A stretch of 64,000 nucleotides of DNA from Thioalkalivibrio sp. K90mix (GCF_000025545.1 NC_013889.1:1853501-1917500); one strand, 5' to 3'; counted from the first letter of the stretch, positions 53,703 to 63,031 are shown. Notes: a model not told the origin generated them from the sequence alone. Made by a program: numbers and translations.

Positions 53703-54394
53703 ACAAGTCACCGAATCCCGCGCCCCAGGCCCTGATCCTCGCCTTCGAGGGGGTGCTGGCACCGCCCGGCGTGCTGCGCGACACGCTTGAGCCCTACTCC
53801 CTGGAGGCCCTGCCGGGCTTCCTCGAGCGTCACGCGGAGAGCACCGCGGTGCAGCGCGTGCTGGCGGACATCCTCGCCTATTCCGGGCGCGAGCTGGACG
53901 TCGACGGGCTGCTCGCGCAGATCCGCGCCTGGATCCGCGGCGGACAGGACATCACGCCTCTGCGCCAGCTACAGGGGCTGATCTGGGCCGACGCCCTGGA
54001 GGCCTCGATGCTGCGCCCGGAGCTGTCGGACGACACGGCCCGCACCCTGATGGCGCTGGACGATGCCGGGGTGGCCCTGTACAGCTTCGGCGCGAGCCCG
54101 GCGCCGGTGCAGCGCGACTGGCTGCGCCACGGCCCGCGCCCCGAAGTCGAACAGCGCCTGGCCGGTCTGTTCGATACCCGCATCGGGGGTCGGCGCGATG
54201 CCGGCAGCTACCGCCGTCTGGCAGACGAAATCGGCGTCGCCCCGGAGGCCATCATGCTGCTGTCCATGCGCGGCGAGGAGCTGGACGCCGCACACCAGGC
54301 CTGGCTGCAGACTGCCCGACCCTTCGCCGACCCGGCCGCTTCAGACGATCACTCGCTGCGCAGCCTGGACTCGCTCATCCCGACAGACCGCTAA
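53699..54394 (+). CDS. MtnC-like (enolase-phosphatase E1) HAD protein with degenerate catalytic motifs
   Basis: A 231-residue homologue of acireductone synthase MtnC, coupled to mtnB. The overall layout is kept (ALILAFEGVLAPPGVLRDTLEPYSLEALPGFL, YSFGASPAPVQRDWL, FDTRIGGRRDAGSYRRLADEIGVAPEAIMLLSMRGEELDAAHQAWL). But the HAD nucleophile motif DIEGT reads AFEGV, the motif III GPK reads GRR and the SD before the metal-binding Glu reads SM. All three catalytic positions therefore look changed, which suggests an inactive or repurposed protein. The frame is intact and codon use normal, so it is not a decaying pseudogene. Confidence 0.82.
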   Translation: MNKSPNPAPQALILAFEGVLAPPGVLRDTLEPYSLEALPGFLERHAESTAVQRVLADILAYSGRELDVDGLLAQIRAWIRGGQDITPLRQLQGLIWADALEASMLRPELSDDTARTLMALDDAGVALYSFGASPAPVQRDWLRHGPRPEVEQRLAGLFDTRIGGRRDAGSYRRLADEIGVAPEAIMLLSMRGEELDAAHQAWLQTARPFADPAASDDHSLRSLDSLIPTDR

Positions 54395-54432
54395 ACTGAT
54401 AACAGGGCGCGATCGGCCTGCGGGGGACCAAT

Positions 54433-54460
54433 CTGCAGGAGCGGGCCTGGGCGCGAATGC
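54433..54460 (+). repeat. possible REP-like sequence
   Basis: TGCAGGAGCGGGCCTGGGCG followed by CGAATGC resembles the Pseudomonas-type REP GTAGGAGCGGGCTTGCCCGCG. It lies in the 216-base gap before rnfA, which otherwise holds nothing I recognise. Confidence 0.4.
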
Positions 54461-54610
54461 CTCCGGCCAGAGCCTGGCCATTACAAAGGCCTCGAGGACA
54501 AGCCCGTTCCCAAAGGGGCGGGGGCATTCAGATCACCCGTATCCGGAAGGGTTGAGTCGGGATTAGCGGTCCCTGATACTATTTTGTTGACCTGACGACT
54601 CGGAATTAAC

Positions 54611-55189
54611 GTGGAATACGTCCTGATCCTCATCAGTACGATCCTCGTGAACAACTTCGTACTGGTGAAGTTTCTGGGCCTGTGCCCGTTCATGGGGGTC
54701 TCGCGCAAGGTCGAGACGGCCACTGGCATGGGCCTGGCCACGACCTTCGTGCTGACGTTGTCTGCGGTCAGCTCCTACGTCATTAACGAATATCTGCTGC
54801 TCCCGCTCGGGCTCGAATACCTGCGCACGATCGCCTTCATACTGGTGATCGCGGCGGTGGTGCAGTTCACCGAGCTGGTGGTGCGCAAGACCAGCCCGCT
54901 TCTGTACAACGTGCTGGGGATCTTCCTGCCGCTGATCACGACCAACTGCGCGGTGCTGGGCGTGGCCCTGCTGAACGTCCAGGAGGCCCACAACTTCGTC
55001 GAGTCCGCGCTGTACGGCTTTGGCGCCGCGGTCGGCTTCTCCCTGGTACTGATCCTGTTTTCCGCCATTCGCGAACGCATCGCGGTCGCGGACGTGCCCG
55101 TGGTCTTTCGCGGCAGCGCGGTGGCCATGGTCACGGCGGGCCTGATGTCGCTGGGATTCATGGGCTTCTCGGGGCTGGTGCGGCTGTGA
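54611..55189 (+). CDS. rnfA: Rnf/Rsx electron transport complex subunit A
   Basis: A 192-residue six-helix membrane subunit. [37 protein letters not shown] has the Cys that ligates the membrane [2Fe-2S] with RnfE, and [31 protein letters not shown] is the mirror motif. It begins with GTG and heads the rnfABCDGE operon, which in sulfur oxidisers likely links NADH/ferredoxin and a sodium or proton gradient. Confidence 0.96.
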   Translation: MEYVLILISTILVNNFVLVKFLGLCPFMGVSRKVETATGMGLATTFVLTLSAVSSYVINEYLLLPLGLEYLRTIAFILVIAAVVQFTELVVRKTSPLLYNVLGIFLPLITTNCAVLGVALLNVQEAHNFVESALYGFGAAVGFSLVLILFSAIRERIAVADVPVVFRGSAVAMVTAGLMSLGFMGFSGLVRL

Positions 55190-55770
55190 GTGTCGTCTAC
55201 GCCATTCTCGCGATCGGGGGCCTGGCCGCCGCGTTCGGGCTGGTCCTCGGCTTTGCCGCGCAGCGCTTTCGTGTCGAGGCGGACCCGGTCGTCGACCAGA
55301 TCGACGCCCTGCTGCCCCAGACGCAGTGCGGCCAGTGCTCCTACCCCGGCTGCCGCCCCTACGCGGAGGCGATCGCCGCCGGCGAGGCCGACATCAACCG
55401 CTGCCCCCCCGGCGGCCAGGCCACGGTGCAGGCCCTGGCGGATCTGCTGGACCGCGAGCCGACCCCGCTGGAAGAAGAGGAACAGGAAAAGGCCGTCGCG
55501 GTCATCGACGAGAACATCTGCATCGGTTGCACCCTGTGCATCCAGGCCTGCCCGGTGGACGCGATCCTCGGCGCAGCCAAGCAGATGCACACCGTCATCG
55601 AGGAGGAGTGCACCGGCTGCGAGTTGTGCATCGAGCCCTGCCCGGTCGACTGCATCGAGATGGTCCCGGTGCAGACCGACATCACCGAATGGCGCTGGGC
55701 GGAACCGGAACCCTCGCCTATCGAGCGGCCCATACACGCTCTTGCAGAAGGCTCGCGGAGCTCCCGCTAA
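55186..55770 (+). CDS. rnfB: Rnf/Rsx complex subunit B, iron-sulfur protein
   Basis: A 194-residue subunit with one N-terminal helix, a [4Fe-4S] site ([16 protein letters not shown]) and two ferredoxin-type clusters ([14 protein letters not shown] and [14 protein letters not shown]). It overlaps rnfA by four bases (GTGA) and starts with GTG. The short tail after the second cluster is Glu/Pro-rich. Confidence 0.96.
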   Translation: MSVVYAILAIGGLAAAFGLVLGFAAQRFRVEADPVVDQIDALLPQTQCGQCSYPGCRPYAEAIAAGEADINRCPPGGQATVQALADLLDREPTPLEEEEQEKAVAVIDENICIGCTLCIQACPVDAILGAAKQMHTVIEEECTGCELCIEPCPVDCIEMVPVQTDITEWRWAEPEPSPIERPIHALAEGSRSSR

Positions 55771-55802
55771 GCCGGGGTTCCGCGAAACGTTAGAATACGC
55801 CA

Positions 55803-57428
55803 ATGCAGCTGCACCGCTTCCATGGAGGCCTGAAACTGGCCGACGAGACCGACGCCAGTACCGCCGAGCCGGTGCTGGTGATGGGTGTGCCTGCGAAACT
55901 GACCGTTCCGCTCGGCCAGCATATCGGCGAGGCGACCGAGGCCTGTGTCCAGGTCGGCGATCACGTCACCAAGGGCCAGCGCATCGGTCAGTCCAAGGGC
56001 TACATCGCCGCGCACGTGCACGCGCCCACCTCCGGCAAGGTGGTCGATATCGACCTGTACCCGGTCCCTCATCCCTCGGGCCTTGATGCCCCCTGCGTGG
56101 TGATCGAGCCCGATGGGCACGACGATTGGGGCGATGCCCGCATGGAGCCCTGGCTGGACTGGGATACCCGCGACCTGCGTGCGCTGCGCCAGCGCCTGCG
56201 TGCCGGCGGGATCGTCGGACTGGGTGGCGCGGCCTTCCCCACGGCAGTCAAACTGAACCCGCGCGCCGGCCAGCGCATCCATACGCTGGTGGTCAACGGG
56301 GCGGAGTGCGAACCCTACATCAGCGCCGACGACATGCTGCTGCGCACCGCTCCCGAGGCGGTGTTCGAGGGGATTCGCATCACCGCCCGCCTGCTGGGCG
56401 TGGAGCGGGTGCTGTTCGCGGTCGAGGACAACATGCCGGAGGCGATGCGCTCGCTGACCGAGACCCTGCCCCCCGAGCTGCGCGACCTGATCGAGCTGGT
56501 ATCGGTCCCCTCGATCTATCCCACCGGGGGCGAACGCCAGCTGATCAAGGTACTGACCGGCCAGGAGGTCCCGAGCGGCGGCCTGCCCGCGGATCTCGGG
56601 ATGGTCTGCCACAACCCGGGCACCTTCAAGGCGATCTGCGACACGGTGATCCAGGGCCGACCGCTGCTGTCGCGTATCGTCACCGTCACCGGCCCCGGTG
56701 TGAAACACCCGCGCAATGTGGAAGCCCTGCTCGGCACCCCGTTCGCCGACGTGATCGAGGCGGCCGGCGGCTATGCCGAAGGCGTGGACCGGCTGGTGAT
56801 GGGCGGCCCGATGATGGGCTTCGCGGTCCACGACGACTCCATTCCTGTGATCAAGGCCACCAACTGCCTGCTCGCCACGCGCCCCCAGGACACGCCTGAC
56901 CCCGGCCCGGTCATGCCCTGCATCCGCTGCGCCGAGTGCGCGGCCGTCTGCCCCGCCCAGCTGCTGCCGCAGCAGCTCTACTGGCAGGCGAAAGCAAAAG
57001 ACTTCGACGCGATCCAGGACTACGGGCTGTTCGACTGCATCGAATGCGGCTGCTGCGCCTATGTCTGCCCCAGCAACATCCCGCTGGTCCAGTACTACCG
57101 CTATGCCAAGAACGAGATCTGGGCGCGGGAGAAGGAACGCCACAAGTCGGACATCGCGCGCGAACGCTACGAATTCCGCCAGGAACGCATCGAACGCGAG
57201 GAGCGCGAGAAGGCCGAACGCCTGGCGAAGAAAAAGGCCGCTCTGAAGAACAAGGAAGCCGACGGCGACAAGCAGGCCGCGATCCAGGCGGCACTGGAAC
57301 GCGCCCAGAAGAAAAAGGCCGCCCGTGCGGAAGAGTCCGCGAAGGGTAGCGATCAGGCACCCGGATCGGAGACGACCCGCGAGGAAACCTCCACGACGAA
57401 CGACACCCGCGACAGGGACGACCGCTGA
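55803..57428 (+). CDS. rnfC: Rnf/Rsx complex subunit C
   Basis: A 541-residue peripheral subunit that takes NADH and holds FMN. It has an N-terminal barrel (VPAKLTVPLGQHIGEA), the NADH/FMN domain (RAGGIVGLGGAAFPTAVKLNP, GAECEPYISADD, YPTGGERQLIKVLTG), an SLBB region, two [4Fe-4S] motifs (CIRCAECAAVCP, CIECGCCAYVCP) and a charged C-terminal helix rich in Lys, Glu and Ala. The stop overlaps the rnfD start (TGATG). Confidence 0.96.
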   Translation: MQLHRFHGGLKLADETDASTAEPVLVMGVPAKLTVPLGQHIGEATEACVQVGDHVTKGQRIGQSKGYIAAHVHAPTSGKVVDIDLYPVPHPSGLDAPCVVIEPDGHDDWGDARMEPWLDWDTRDLRALRQRLRAGGIVGLGGAAFPTAVKLNPRAGQRIHTLVVNGAECEPYISADDMLLRTAPEAVFEGIRITARLLGVERVLFAVEDNMPEAMRSLTETLPPELRDLIELVSVPSIYPTGGERQLIKVLTGQEVPSGGLPADLGMVCHNPGTFKAICDTVIQGRPLLSRIVTVTGPGVKHPRNVEALLGTPFADVIEAAGGYAEGVDRLVMGGPMMGFAVHDDSIPVIKATNCLLATRPQDTPDPGPVMPCIRCAECAAVCPAQLLPQQLYWQAKAKDFDAIQDYGLFDCIECGCCAYVCPSNIPLVQYYRYAKNEIWAREKERHKSDIARERYEFRQERIEREEREKAERLAKKKAALKNKEADGDKQAAIQAALERAQKKKAARAEESAKGSDQAPGSETTREETSTTNDTRDRDDR

Positions 57429-58489
57429 TGCGCTTTCGCACGCAATCCTCGCCGCACGTGATCCCCGCGCACTCCGTGGGCGGCGTGATGCAGCAGGTGC
57501 TGATGGCGCTGGTGCCCGGGACCCTGGCGATGACCTGGTTCTTCGGCTGGGGTGTACTGGTCAACGTCCTGCTGGGCGTGCTGTTCGCCGTGGCCTTCGA
57601 GGCGGCGATGGTCGCCGCGCGCAAGCGGCCCGTCATGGCCACACTGGCGGACAACTCCGCGATCGTCACCGGCTGGCTGTTCGCGCTGGCGATCCCGCCA
57701 CTGGCGCCGTTCTGGGTCACGTTAATCGGTATTGCATTCGCGATCATTGTCGCCAAGCACCTGTACGGCGGGCTGGGCTACAACCCGTTCAACCCCGCAA
57801 TGGTCGGCTATGTCGTCGTGCTGGTCTCGTTCCCGCGCGAAATGGCGCTCTGGCCGGCCCCCAGCACGCTGCCGGAATCCCCGCTCACCCTGCTGCAGAC
57901 CCTGCAGACGGTCCTGACCGGCAGTCTCCCCGGCGCCCAGGCGTGGGACGCGGTCACGCGCGCCACCCCGCTCGACGCGATGCGCGAGGGGCTGGTCTCC
58001 GGGCGCACGGTTGGCGAGATCACGGCCAGCCCGCTGTTCGGAAGCTTCACCGAGACCGGCTGGGAATGGGTCGGCAACTTCTTCCTGCTGGGTGGGCTGT
58101 ACCTGCTGTTCCGTCGGATCATCCACTGGCACATCCCGGTGGCGGTGATCCTGGGCGTGGCCATCCCGGCCGGCTTCTTCTGGCTGCTGGACCCGGACTC
58201 GTTCGCCTCGCCGGCCTTCCACGTGTTTTCCGGGGCGGTGATCATCGGGGCCTTTTTTATCGCCACCGATCCGGTCTCCGCGTCCACCACCCCTCTGGGT
58301 CGCATCCTCTACGGCGCCGGGATCGGCGTGCTGATCTTTGTGATCCGCACCTGGGGTGGCTACCCGGACGCAGTCGCGTTCGCCGTGCTGCTGATGAACA
58401 TGGTCGCCCCGACGCTCGACCACCTGACACGACCGCGGATCTTCGGGCGCACCCGCGGCGGGCCGCCGTCAGGGGACGGTCGTGCCTGA
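57428..58489 (+). CDS. rnfD: Rnf/Rsx complex subunit D, flavinylated membrane subunit
   Basis: A 353-residue membrane protein of the RnfD/NqrB family, about ten helices. The covalent FMN is expected on a Thr in the region ATPLDAMREGLVSGRTVGEI, while FFIATDPVSASTTPLGRILYGAG is the conserved later motif. It begins directly at the end of rnfC and overlaps rnfG by 8 bases. Confidence 0.95.
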   Translation: MRFRTQSSPHVIPAHSVGGVMQQVLMALVPGTLAMTWFFGWGVLVNVLLGVLFAVAFEAAMVAARKRPVMATLADNSAIVTGWLFALAIPPLAPFWVTLIGIAFAIIVAKHLYGGLGYNPFNPAMVGYVVVLVSFPREMALWPAPSTLPESPLTLLQTLQTVLTGSLPGAQAWDAVTRATPLDAMREGLVSGRTVGEITASPLFGSFTETGWEWVGNFFLLGGLYLLFRRIIHWHIPVAVILGVAIPAGFFWLLDPDSFASPAFHVFSGAVIIGAFFIATDPVSASTTPLGRILYGAGIGVLIFVIRTWGGYPDAVAFAVLLMNMVAPTLDHLTRPRIFGRTRGGPPSGDGRA

Positions 58490-59150
58490 CCTGAAGCCGC
58501 GCGACATCCTGATCGCCACCGTCCTGCTGGCCGGATTTGCGGCGGCCGGCGCGGGTCTGGTCGCGCTGGTGCAGGAAGGCACGGAGGCCCGCATCGCGGA
58601 CAACCGCATGGAGGTCAACCGCAGCCGCATCGCGGAGCTCACCGGCGACCTCGATTACGCCAATGATCCGGTGCACGACGCAGTGGCCCTGAGTGACGAG
58701 CGTCTGGGCGGCGACAACCTGCCCGCGTGGTTCGCACGCGACGCAGACGACAACGTCATGGGCATCGTGTTCTCGGCGGTCGCGCGTGACGGCTACAGCG
58801 GTGACATCCACCTGCTGATCGGCGTGGACCGCGACGGTGAACTGCTGGGCGTGCGTGTCTCCAGCCACCGCGAGACGCCGGGCCTGGGAGACGCGATCGA
58901 GGCCGAACGCTCCGACTGGATCCACGGCTTCGAGGGCCGCTCCCTGGGCGACCCCTCGCCCGGCGACTGGGCGGTGCGCCGCGATGGCGGCGTGTTCGAC
59001 CAGTTTACCGGCGCCACCATTACCCCGCGTGCGGTGGTTCGCGCCGTCCGCCGCACACTGGAATACTTCGACAACTATCGCGATGACCTGCTCTCGACCT
59101 CGCCGGAGGAAGAGGAAGGTGCGGTGGTCGAACCAATAGGGAACGACTGA
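58482..59150 (+). CDS. rnfG: Rnf/Rsx complex subunit G, FMN-binding
   Basis: A 222-residue periplasmic subunit with one N-terminal helix and an FMN-binding domain. The covalent flavin site is [14 protein letters not shown], an (S/T)GAT motif, and [19 protein letters not shown] precedes it. It starts with GTG inside the end of rnfD, which supports this start. Confidence 0.94.
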   Translation: MPDLKPRDILIATVLLAGFAAAGAGLVALVQEGTEARIADNRMEVNRSRIAELTGDLDYANDPVHDAVALSDERLGGDNLPAWFARDADDNVMGIVFSAVARDGYSGDIHLLIGVDRDGELLGVRVSSHRETPGLGDAIEAERSDWIHGFEGRSLGDPSPGDWAVRRDGGVFDQFTGATITPRAVVRAVRRTLEYFDNYRDDLLSTSPEEEEGAVVEPIGND

Positions 59151-59176
59151 TCCATGTACTCGGAACAGGACGACCG

Positions 59177-59869
59177 ATGAACCCGACCCTGACCGACATC
59201 ATTCGCGACGGCCTGTGGAACAACAACCCGGGCCTGGTCCAGCTGCTCGGCCTGTGCCCGCTGCTGGCGATCTCCGGGACGATGGTCAACGCCATCGGCC
59301 TGGGCATCGCGACCACCCTGACGCTGCTGCTGTCGAACGTCCTAGTCTCGATGATCCGCCGCCACGCCCGTCCGGAGATCCGTATCCCGGTGTACGTGCT
59401 GATCATCGCCTCCATCGTGACCGCGATCGAACTGGCGATGAACGCCTGGTTCCACGGCCTGTTCCTGATCCTCGGCATCTTCATCCCGCTGATTGTCACC
59501 AACTGCGCGATTATCGGCCGCGCGGAGGCCTTCGCCTCGCGCAACTCGGTCCCGCGCGCCGCGCTGGACGGTCTGATGATGGGGCTGGGCTTTACCGGCG
59601 TACTGATTGCGCTGGGCGCGCTGCGCGAGGTCCTGGGCCAGGGCACGCTGATGGACAACGCCCACCTGCTGTTCGGCGAGTGGGGGCACGCGATGACCAT
59701 CCAGATCTACCCGTCCGAACACGGGTTCCTGCTGGCCCTGCTGCCGCCGGGCGCGTTCATGGCCATGGGCCTGCTGATCGCCGCCAAGAACTGGATCGAC
59801 CAGCACACGGCGACCGAGCCGGAGCCCGCCGCGGAGGAATCCCGCGCCGAGGCCTCCGAAACCACCTGA
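59177..59869 (+). CDS. rnfE: Rnf/Rsx complex subunit E
   Basis: A 230-residue six-helix membrane subunit, homologue and partner of RnfA. The symmetrical motifs [27 protein letters not shown] and [28 protein letters not shown] carry the Cys that share the membrane cluster with RnfA. It is the last gene of the operon; nth, which often follows it in other gammaproteobacteria, is elsewhere in this window. Confidence 0.95.
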   Translation: MNPTLTDIIRDGLWNNNPGLVQLLGLCPLLAISGTMVNAIGLGIATTLTLLLSNVLVSMIRRHARPEIRIPVYVLIIASIVTAIELAMNAWFHGLFLILGIFIPLIVTNCAIIGRAEAFASRNSVPRAALDGLMMGLGFTGVLIALGALREVLGQGTLMDNAHLLFGEWGHAMTIQIYPSEHGFLLALLPPGAFMAMGLLIAAKNWIDQHTATEPEPAAEESRAEASETT

Positions 59870-59897
59870 TCCGGCGCGCCCTACAGGCCCCTTAAAC

Positions 59898-59928
59898 GAA
59901 AACACCCCACCGGGGCGCTCCGGCGGGG
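59898..59928 (-). terminator. terminator of the YjfB-like gene
   Basis: On the minus strand CCCCGCCGG / CCGGTGGGG pairs with one mismatch and is followed by TGTTTTCG. It lies 42 bases after the stop of the gene at 59970 and faces the end of rnfE, where it may act on both. Confidence 0.7.
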
Positions 59929-59969
59929 CGTAAAGGGAAACCAGCTTCCCCAAGTGACCGTATGGGCAA

Positions 59970-60182
59970 TCAGGCGGTCGTGTCGACGTTATTGCCCACG
60001 TGGTCGGGCAGGCCCTGGGAGGTCGCCTGCATCTCGCTGATGTTCGGCATGGCCTGCAACAGGCCCTGTGCCGCCATCTCTTCCGATTCCATGGCCTTTT
60101 TCTGTACCGCCACATCCTTTTGCGCGGCGATGTTCTGCTGGCTCATCTGCGTGGCCTGGCTGGCAATCGCACTGGCATCCAT
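59970..60182 (-). CDS. YjfB-family small protein (putative motility protein)
   Basis: A 70-residue helical protein of the YjfB/putative-motility-protein family: it opens MDASAIASQATQMSQQNIAA, continues AVQKKAMESEEMAAQGLLQAMP and has no signal peptide. CAGGAG lies six bases before the ATG. In Bacillus and others the family occurs with flagellar genes, but no flagellar gene is in this window. A terminator follows, so it is a stand-alone transcript. Confidence 0.8.
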   Translation of the reverse strand: MDASAIASQATQMSQQNIAAQKDVAVQKKAMESEEMAAQGLLQAMPNISEMQATSQGLPDHVGNNVDTTA

Positions 60183-60282
60183 CTTCTGCTCCTGATTCGA
60201 ATATGGAGCCGGCCCGCCCGGGGACTCGGTGTGCCGTTTCGGGCCCGACTCACTCCGGGTGACGGCCAGTGGTGCGCAGACT

Positions 60283-60918
60283 TTAGGGCATGGGTGAAGT
60301 TTTTTCGGCGCGTGCGGCCTCGAGCGGGTCCGGGCGGGCGGCGAACCGCCGCATAACCCCGCGCGACTCGCGATCCTCCGCCTCGATTACGAACCCGGCG
60401 CGCTCCACCACCGCCTCGGTATCGCGGTTCGGGTGGCAACCCCCGGTCACACAGGTCCAGGTCGGTTGCACGCGATCCTGCACCCAGGCCAGGCTCGGGC
60501 GCGTGTGCCGCACATGCTCGAGCATGCGCAACTGACCCTCGGTGCCCAGCACACGGCGGATCTCCGCCAGCCCCTGCTCCGGGTCCTGAACCGAACAGAA
60601 CACCAGCCCCGACACAACCGTGTCGAACCGTGCATCGGCAAATGGCAATGCCTCGGCCCGGGCGACCACGAAAAGGGCCCCGGGCGCGCGTTCGCGCGCC
60701 CGACGCAGGGCCGCCAGGTCTGGATCGAGCGCGACGACATGCGTCGAGGCGGAATACAGGGGAAGATTGCGGCCCGTGCCACAGCCCAGCTCGAGGACGA
60801 GCCCCCCTGCCCCCGCGACGAGACGGCGGCGCCAGCCACGGAAACCAAGCGCGTCCGCCAGCCCCATCAGGGCGTCATAAAGCCAGGGAATCTGTTCCAC
60901 TCCACGCATGGATTTCAT
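60283..60918 (-). CDS. class I SAM-dependent methyltransferase (UbiE/Methyltransf_11-like)
   Basis: A 211-residue methyltransferase. LVLELGCGTGRNLPLY is the SAM-binding motif I, VVALDPDLAALRRA is motif II, FDTVVSGLVFCSVQDPEQGLAEIRRVL the downstream block, and ECTGGCHPNRDTEAV-like residues (TGGCHPNRDTEAVVERAGF) match the small-molecule/thiol methyltransferase group. The substrate is unknown. The ATG at 60918 is used; another ATG three codons later is possible. Confidence 0.85.
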   Translation of the reverse strand: MKSMRGVEQIPWLYDALMGLADALGFRGWRRRLVAGAGGLVLELGCGTGRNLPLYSASTHVVALDPDLAALRRARERAPGALFVVARAEALPFADARFDTVVSGLVFCSVQDPEQGLAEIRRVLGTEGQLRMLEHVRHTRPSLAWVQDRVQPTWTCVTGGCHPNRDTEAVVERAGFVIEAEDRESRGVMRRFAARPDPLEAARAEKTSPMP

Positions 60919-60949
60919 TCTACGCCCCGCAAAATGTGAACGCGTTGGC

Positions 60950-61119
60950 GTGATACCCGGATCCGAAAGGAACCTGTGGGCAACACCCCTGTCTACCGAG
61001 GCAAGAGCGGAAAGATCGGCGCCTGGCAACGGCCGCCGCAGTTCCGCCGTTCAGACTTGAAGACTCCATCACACGGTTGTCTGAACGTTCGGCCCGGACT
61101 CCCACCGGGCCTTTTTTTT
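60950..61119 (+). ncRNA. candidate structured RNA or 5' leader ending in a strong Rho-independent terminator
   Basis: No good coding frame explains this stretch. CGTTCAGAC (61048-61056) pairs perfectly with GTCTGAACG (61079-61087) around a 22-base loop, and the terminator GGCCCGG-ACTCCCA-CCGGGCC (61091-61111) followed by eight T comes directly after. A second stem GGCCCGCG / CGCGGGCC (61125-61151) lies between it and the permease gene at 61235. This could be an independent sRNA, or an attenuated leader of the permease. The 5' end is a guess. Confidence 0.6.
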
Positions 61120-61234
61120 GCCTGGGCCCGCGACCGGGGTCGGCGCGGGCCAACGCCTGACTCACGCCTGCGCGGTCACTCCCCCCTTACCCTGATACGA
61201 TTCGGCGCTTTCGTGCTCCCCACGCGGTGATGCA

Positions 61235-62977
61235 ATGACCGAATCCTCGCAATCGAAGATTCTCTACGAGGTGGATGACCGTCCGCCGATCGGGAAATGC
61301 GCGCTCAGCGCCCTTCAGAGTCTGATCCTGGTCGCCCCGACCATTATCCTCGCGCCCCTGATTCTGGCGCGCACCATCGGCCTCGACCTGGCCGCCACCC
61401 AGTGGACCGTCTTTGCCGCACTCATCGGCAGTGCGCTCGCCACGCTGGTCCAGGTTCGTCGCGTCGGGCCGGTCGGTTCGGGCTACCTGATCTTCATGGG
61501 CACCTCGACCGCGTATCTGGCCGTCGGCATCGAGGCGGCCATGGTCGGCGGCATGGCGCTGGTCGCGACGCTGGCCATCCTGTCCGCACCCGCACAGTTA
61601 CTGTTCGCCCGCTACCTGGGCCTGTTCCGGCGCATCATAACGCCGACCGTCAGCGGGGTCGTGATCATGCTGCTGGTGCTGACCGTGATCCCGTCCACGG
61701 CCGACATGATGCATGGAGAAGGCGAGTACGAGGGCACCTGGCGCGCCCTGGTCGTCGCCCTGTTTACGCTCGGGTTCACCATCCTGCTGGCGATCTTCGG
61801 CGGTCGCATGCTGCGCCTTTGGGCACCCATCATCGGGCTCGGGGTCGGCGTCGCGGTGGCGGTTGCATTCAACGTCACGGACTTTTCCAGGGTCGCGGAC
61901 GCCGCCTGGCTGGGTCTGCCGCCACTGGAATGGCCGGGCTTCAACTTCGAGTTCTCGACCGCCTGGTTCACACTACTTCTGACCTTCATCATCGTCACGC
62001 TGGTCGGATCGGTCGAGTCGGTGGGCGACACCATGGTCGCGCAACGCAACTCCCACCGGATCCCGCGCAAGGTTGATTACGACCGCGTGCGCGGCGGCCT
62101 CTATGCGGACGGGGTCGGCAACATGATCGCCGGCGGCCTGGGTACGCTGCCAAACACCACCTACGGGATCGGCGTGTCCTCGATCGAGCTGACCGGCATG
62201 GCTGCGCGGCGCGTCGGCTACTACTTCGCCGGCTTCCTCGCCCTGGTCGCACTCATCCCCAAACTCAAAATGGTGATGATCTCGCTCCCCGGCCCGGTCT
62301 TTGGAGCCTTCCTGCTGATCCTTCTGGCGCTGCTGTTCGTGGCCGGCATTCGCCTGTGCGCACAGGACGGCCTGAGCTACCAGAGCGGGCTGATCATCGG
62401 CGTGGCGTTCTCCACCGGCTTCCTGTTCCAGAACCAGTTGTTCTTCCATCACTTGATCCCGGACGCGCTGGGGCCGTTCATGAACAACAGCGTGACCACC
62501 GGCGGCACCGTCGCGGTCGCCATCAGCCTGATCTTCAACCTGCGCCCGCGCCCACGACGCCACAGCACCTTCGCGCCCGAGGCCGAATCCCTGCCGCAGA
62601 TCCAGGCCATGGCGCGGGAGTTCGGCGAGAGCCTGAGTCTGCCGGAGAAGCAGTCCGTCAAGCTGCAGGTGGCCCTGGAAGAGGTGTTCATGCACCTGTC
62701 CGAACAAGCCGCCAGCGAGCCGGGGCGCAGCCGCCCGGTGGATGTCCGTCTGGAACGCGAGGGCGAACACCTCGCGGTGGAGATGATCGACCGCAGTGCG
62801 GCGGCCGAAGTCGACGAGGCCTCGCTGCGCAAGGCCCGGCAATGGGGTCACAACGACGAGCAGTCCCTGCGCGAACTGGGGCTGTACCTGCTGAATAGCC
62901 TCGCACAGGATGTGCGACACCTGCGCATGGCCGGGGTCAACTACATCTCGTTCGGTATCCCGCTGCGCCCGATGTAA
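61235..62977 (+). CDS. NCS2 (xanthine/uracil) permease fused to an RsbW-like GHKL domain
   Basis: A 580-residue fusion. Residues 1-430 are an NCS2/UraA-like transporter of about 14 helices (GSGYLIFMGTSTAYLAVGIEAAMVGG, VESVGDTMVAQRNSHR, GGLGTLPNTTYGIGVSSIELTG, where the last resembles the NCS2 signature). Residues 445-580 look like an anti-sigma-factor-type GHKL ATPase (REFGESLSLPEKQSVKLQVALEEVFMHLSEQA, then LRELGLYLLNSLAQDVRH and NYISFGIPL). The N-box Asn is replaced (EEVFMH) and a clear DxGxG is missing, so ATP binding is doubtful. The fusion lies in one open frame. It is preceded by a terminated RNA leader. Confidence 0.88.
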   Translation: MTESSQSKILYEVDDRPPIGKCALSALQSLILVAPTIILAPLILARTIGLDLAATQWTVFAALIGSALATLVQVRRVGPVGSGYLIFMGTSTAYLAVGIEAAMVGGMALVATLAILSAPAQLLFARYLGLFRRIITPTVSGVVIMLLVLTVIPSTADMMHGEGEYEGTWRALVVALFTLGFTILLAIFGGRMLRLWAPIIGLGVGVAVAVAFNVTDFSRVADAAWLGLPPLEWPGFNFEFSTAWFTLLLTFIIVTLVGSVESVGDTMVAQRNSHRIPRKVDYDRVRGGLYADGVGNMIAGGLGTLPNTTYGIGVSSIELTGMAARRVGYYFAGFLALVALIPKLKMVMISLPGPVFGAFLLILLALLFVAGIRLCAQDGLSYQSGLIIGVAFSTGFLFQNQLFFHHLIPDALGPFMNNSVTTGGTVAVAISLIFNLRPRPRRHSTFAPEAESLPQIQAMAREFGESLSLPEKQSVKLQVALEEVFMHLSEQAASEPGRSRPVDVRLEREGEHLAVEMIDRSAAAEVDEASLRKARQWGHNDEQSLRELGLYLLNSLAQDVRHLRMAGVNYISFGIPLRPM

Positions 62978-63031
62978 TCACTCGACGACGGTTCGCCGGT
63001 TCAGGGCCCTGCACAGGCCGCCGCCAGCGGT

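Noticed and set aside
50889-53762. A 957-codon open frame on the minus strand opposite metG, mtnB and the MtnC-like gene
   Set aside because: It is a by-product of high GC and codon bias; its translation has no domain, while the plus strand encodes complete MetG with all signatures.
60950-61119. Purine/xanthine riboswitch, 6S RNA or SRP RNA
   Set aside because: None of the conserved core sequences of these RNAs could be found, so only an unnamed structured RNA is claimed.
60976-61230. An 84-codon frame through the region before the permease
   Set aside because: It runs through the strong terminator and its eight T, has no ribosome binding site and no homologue-like features.
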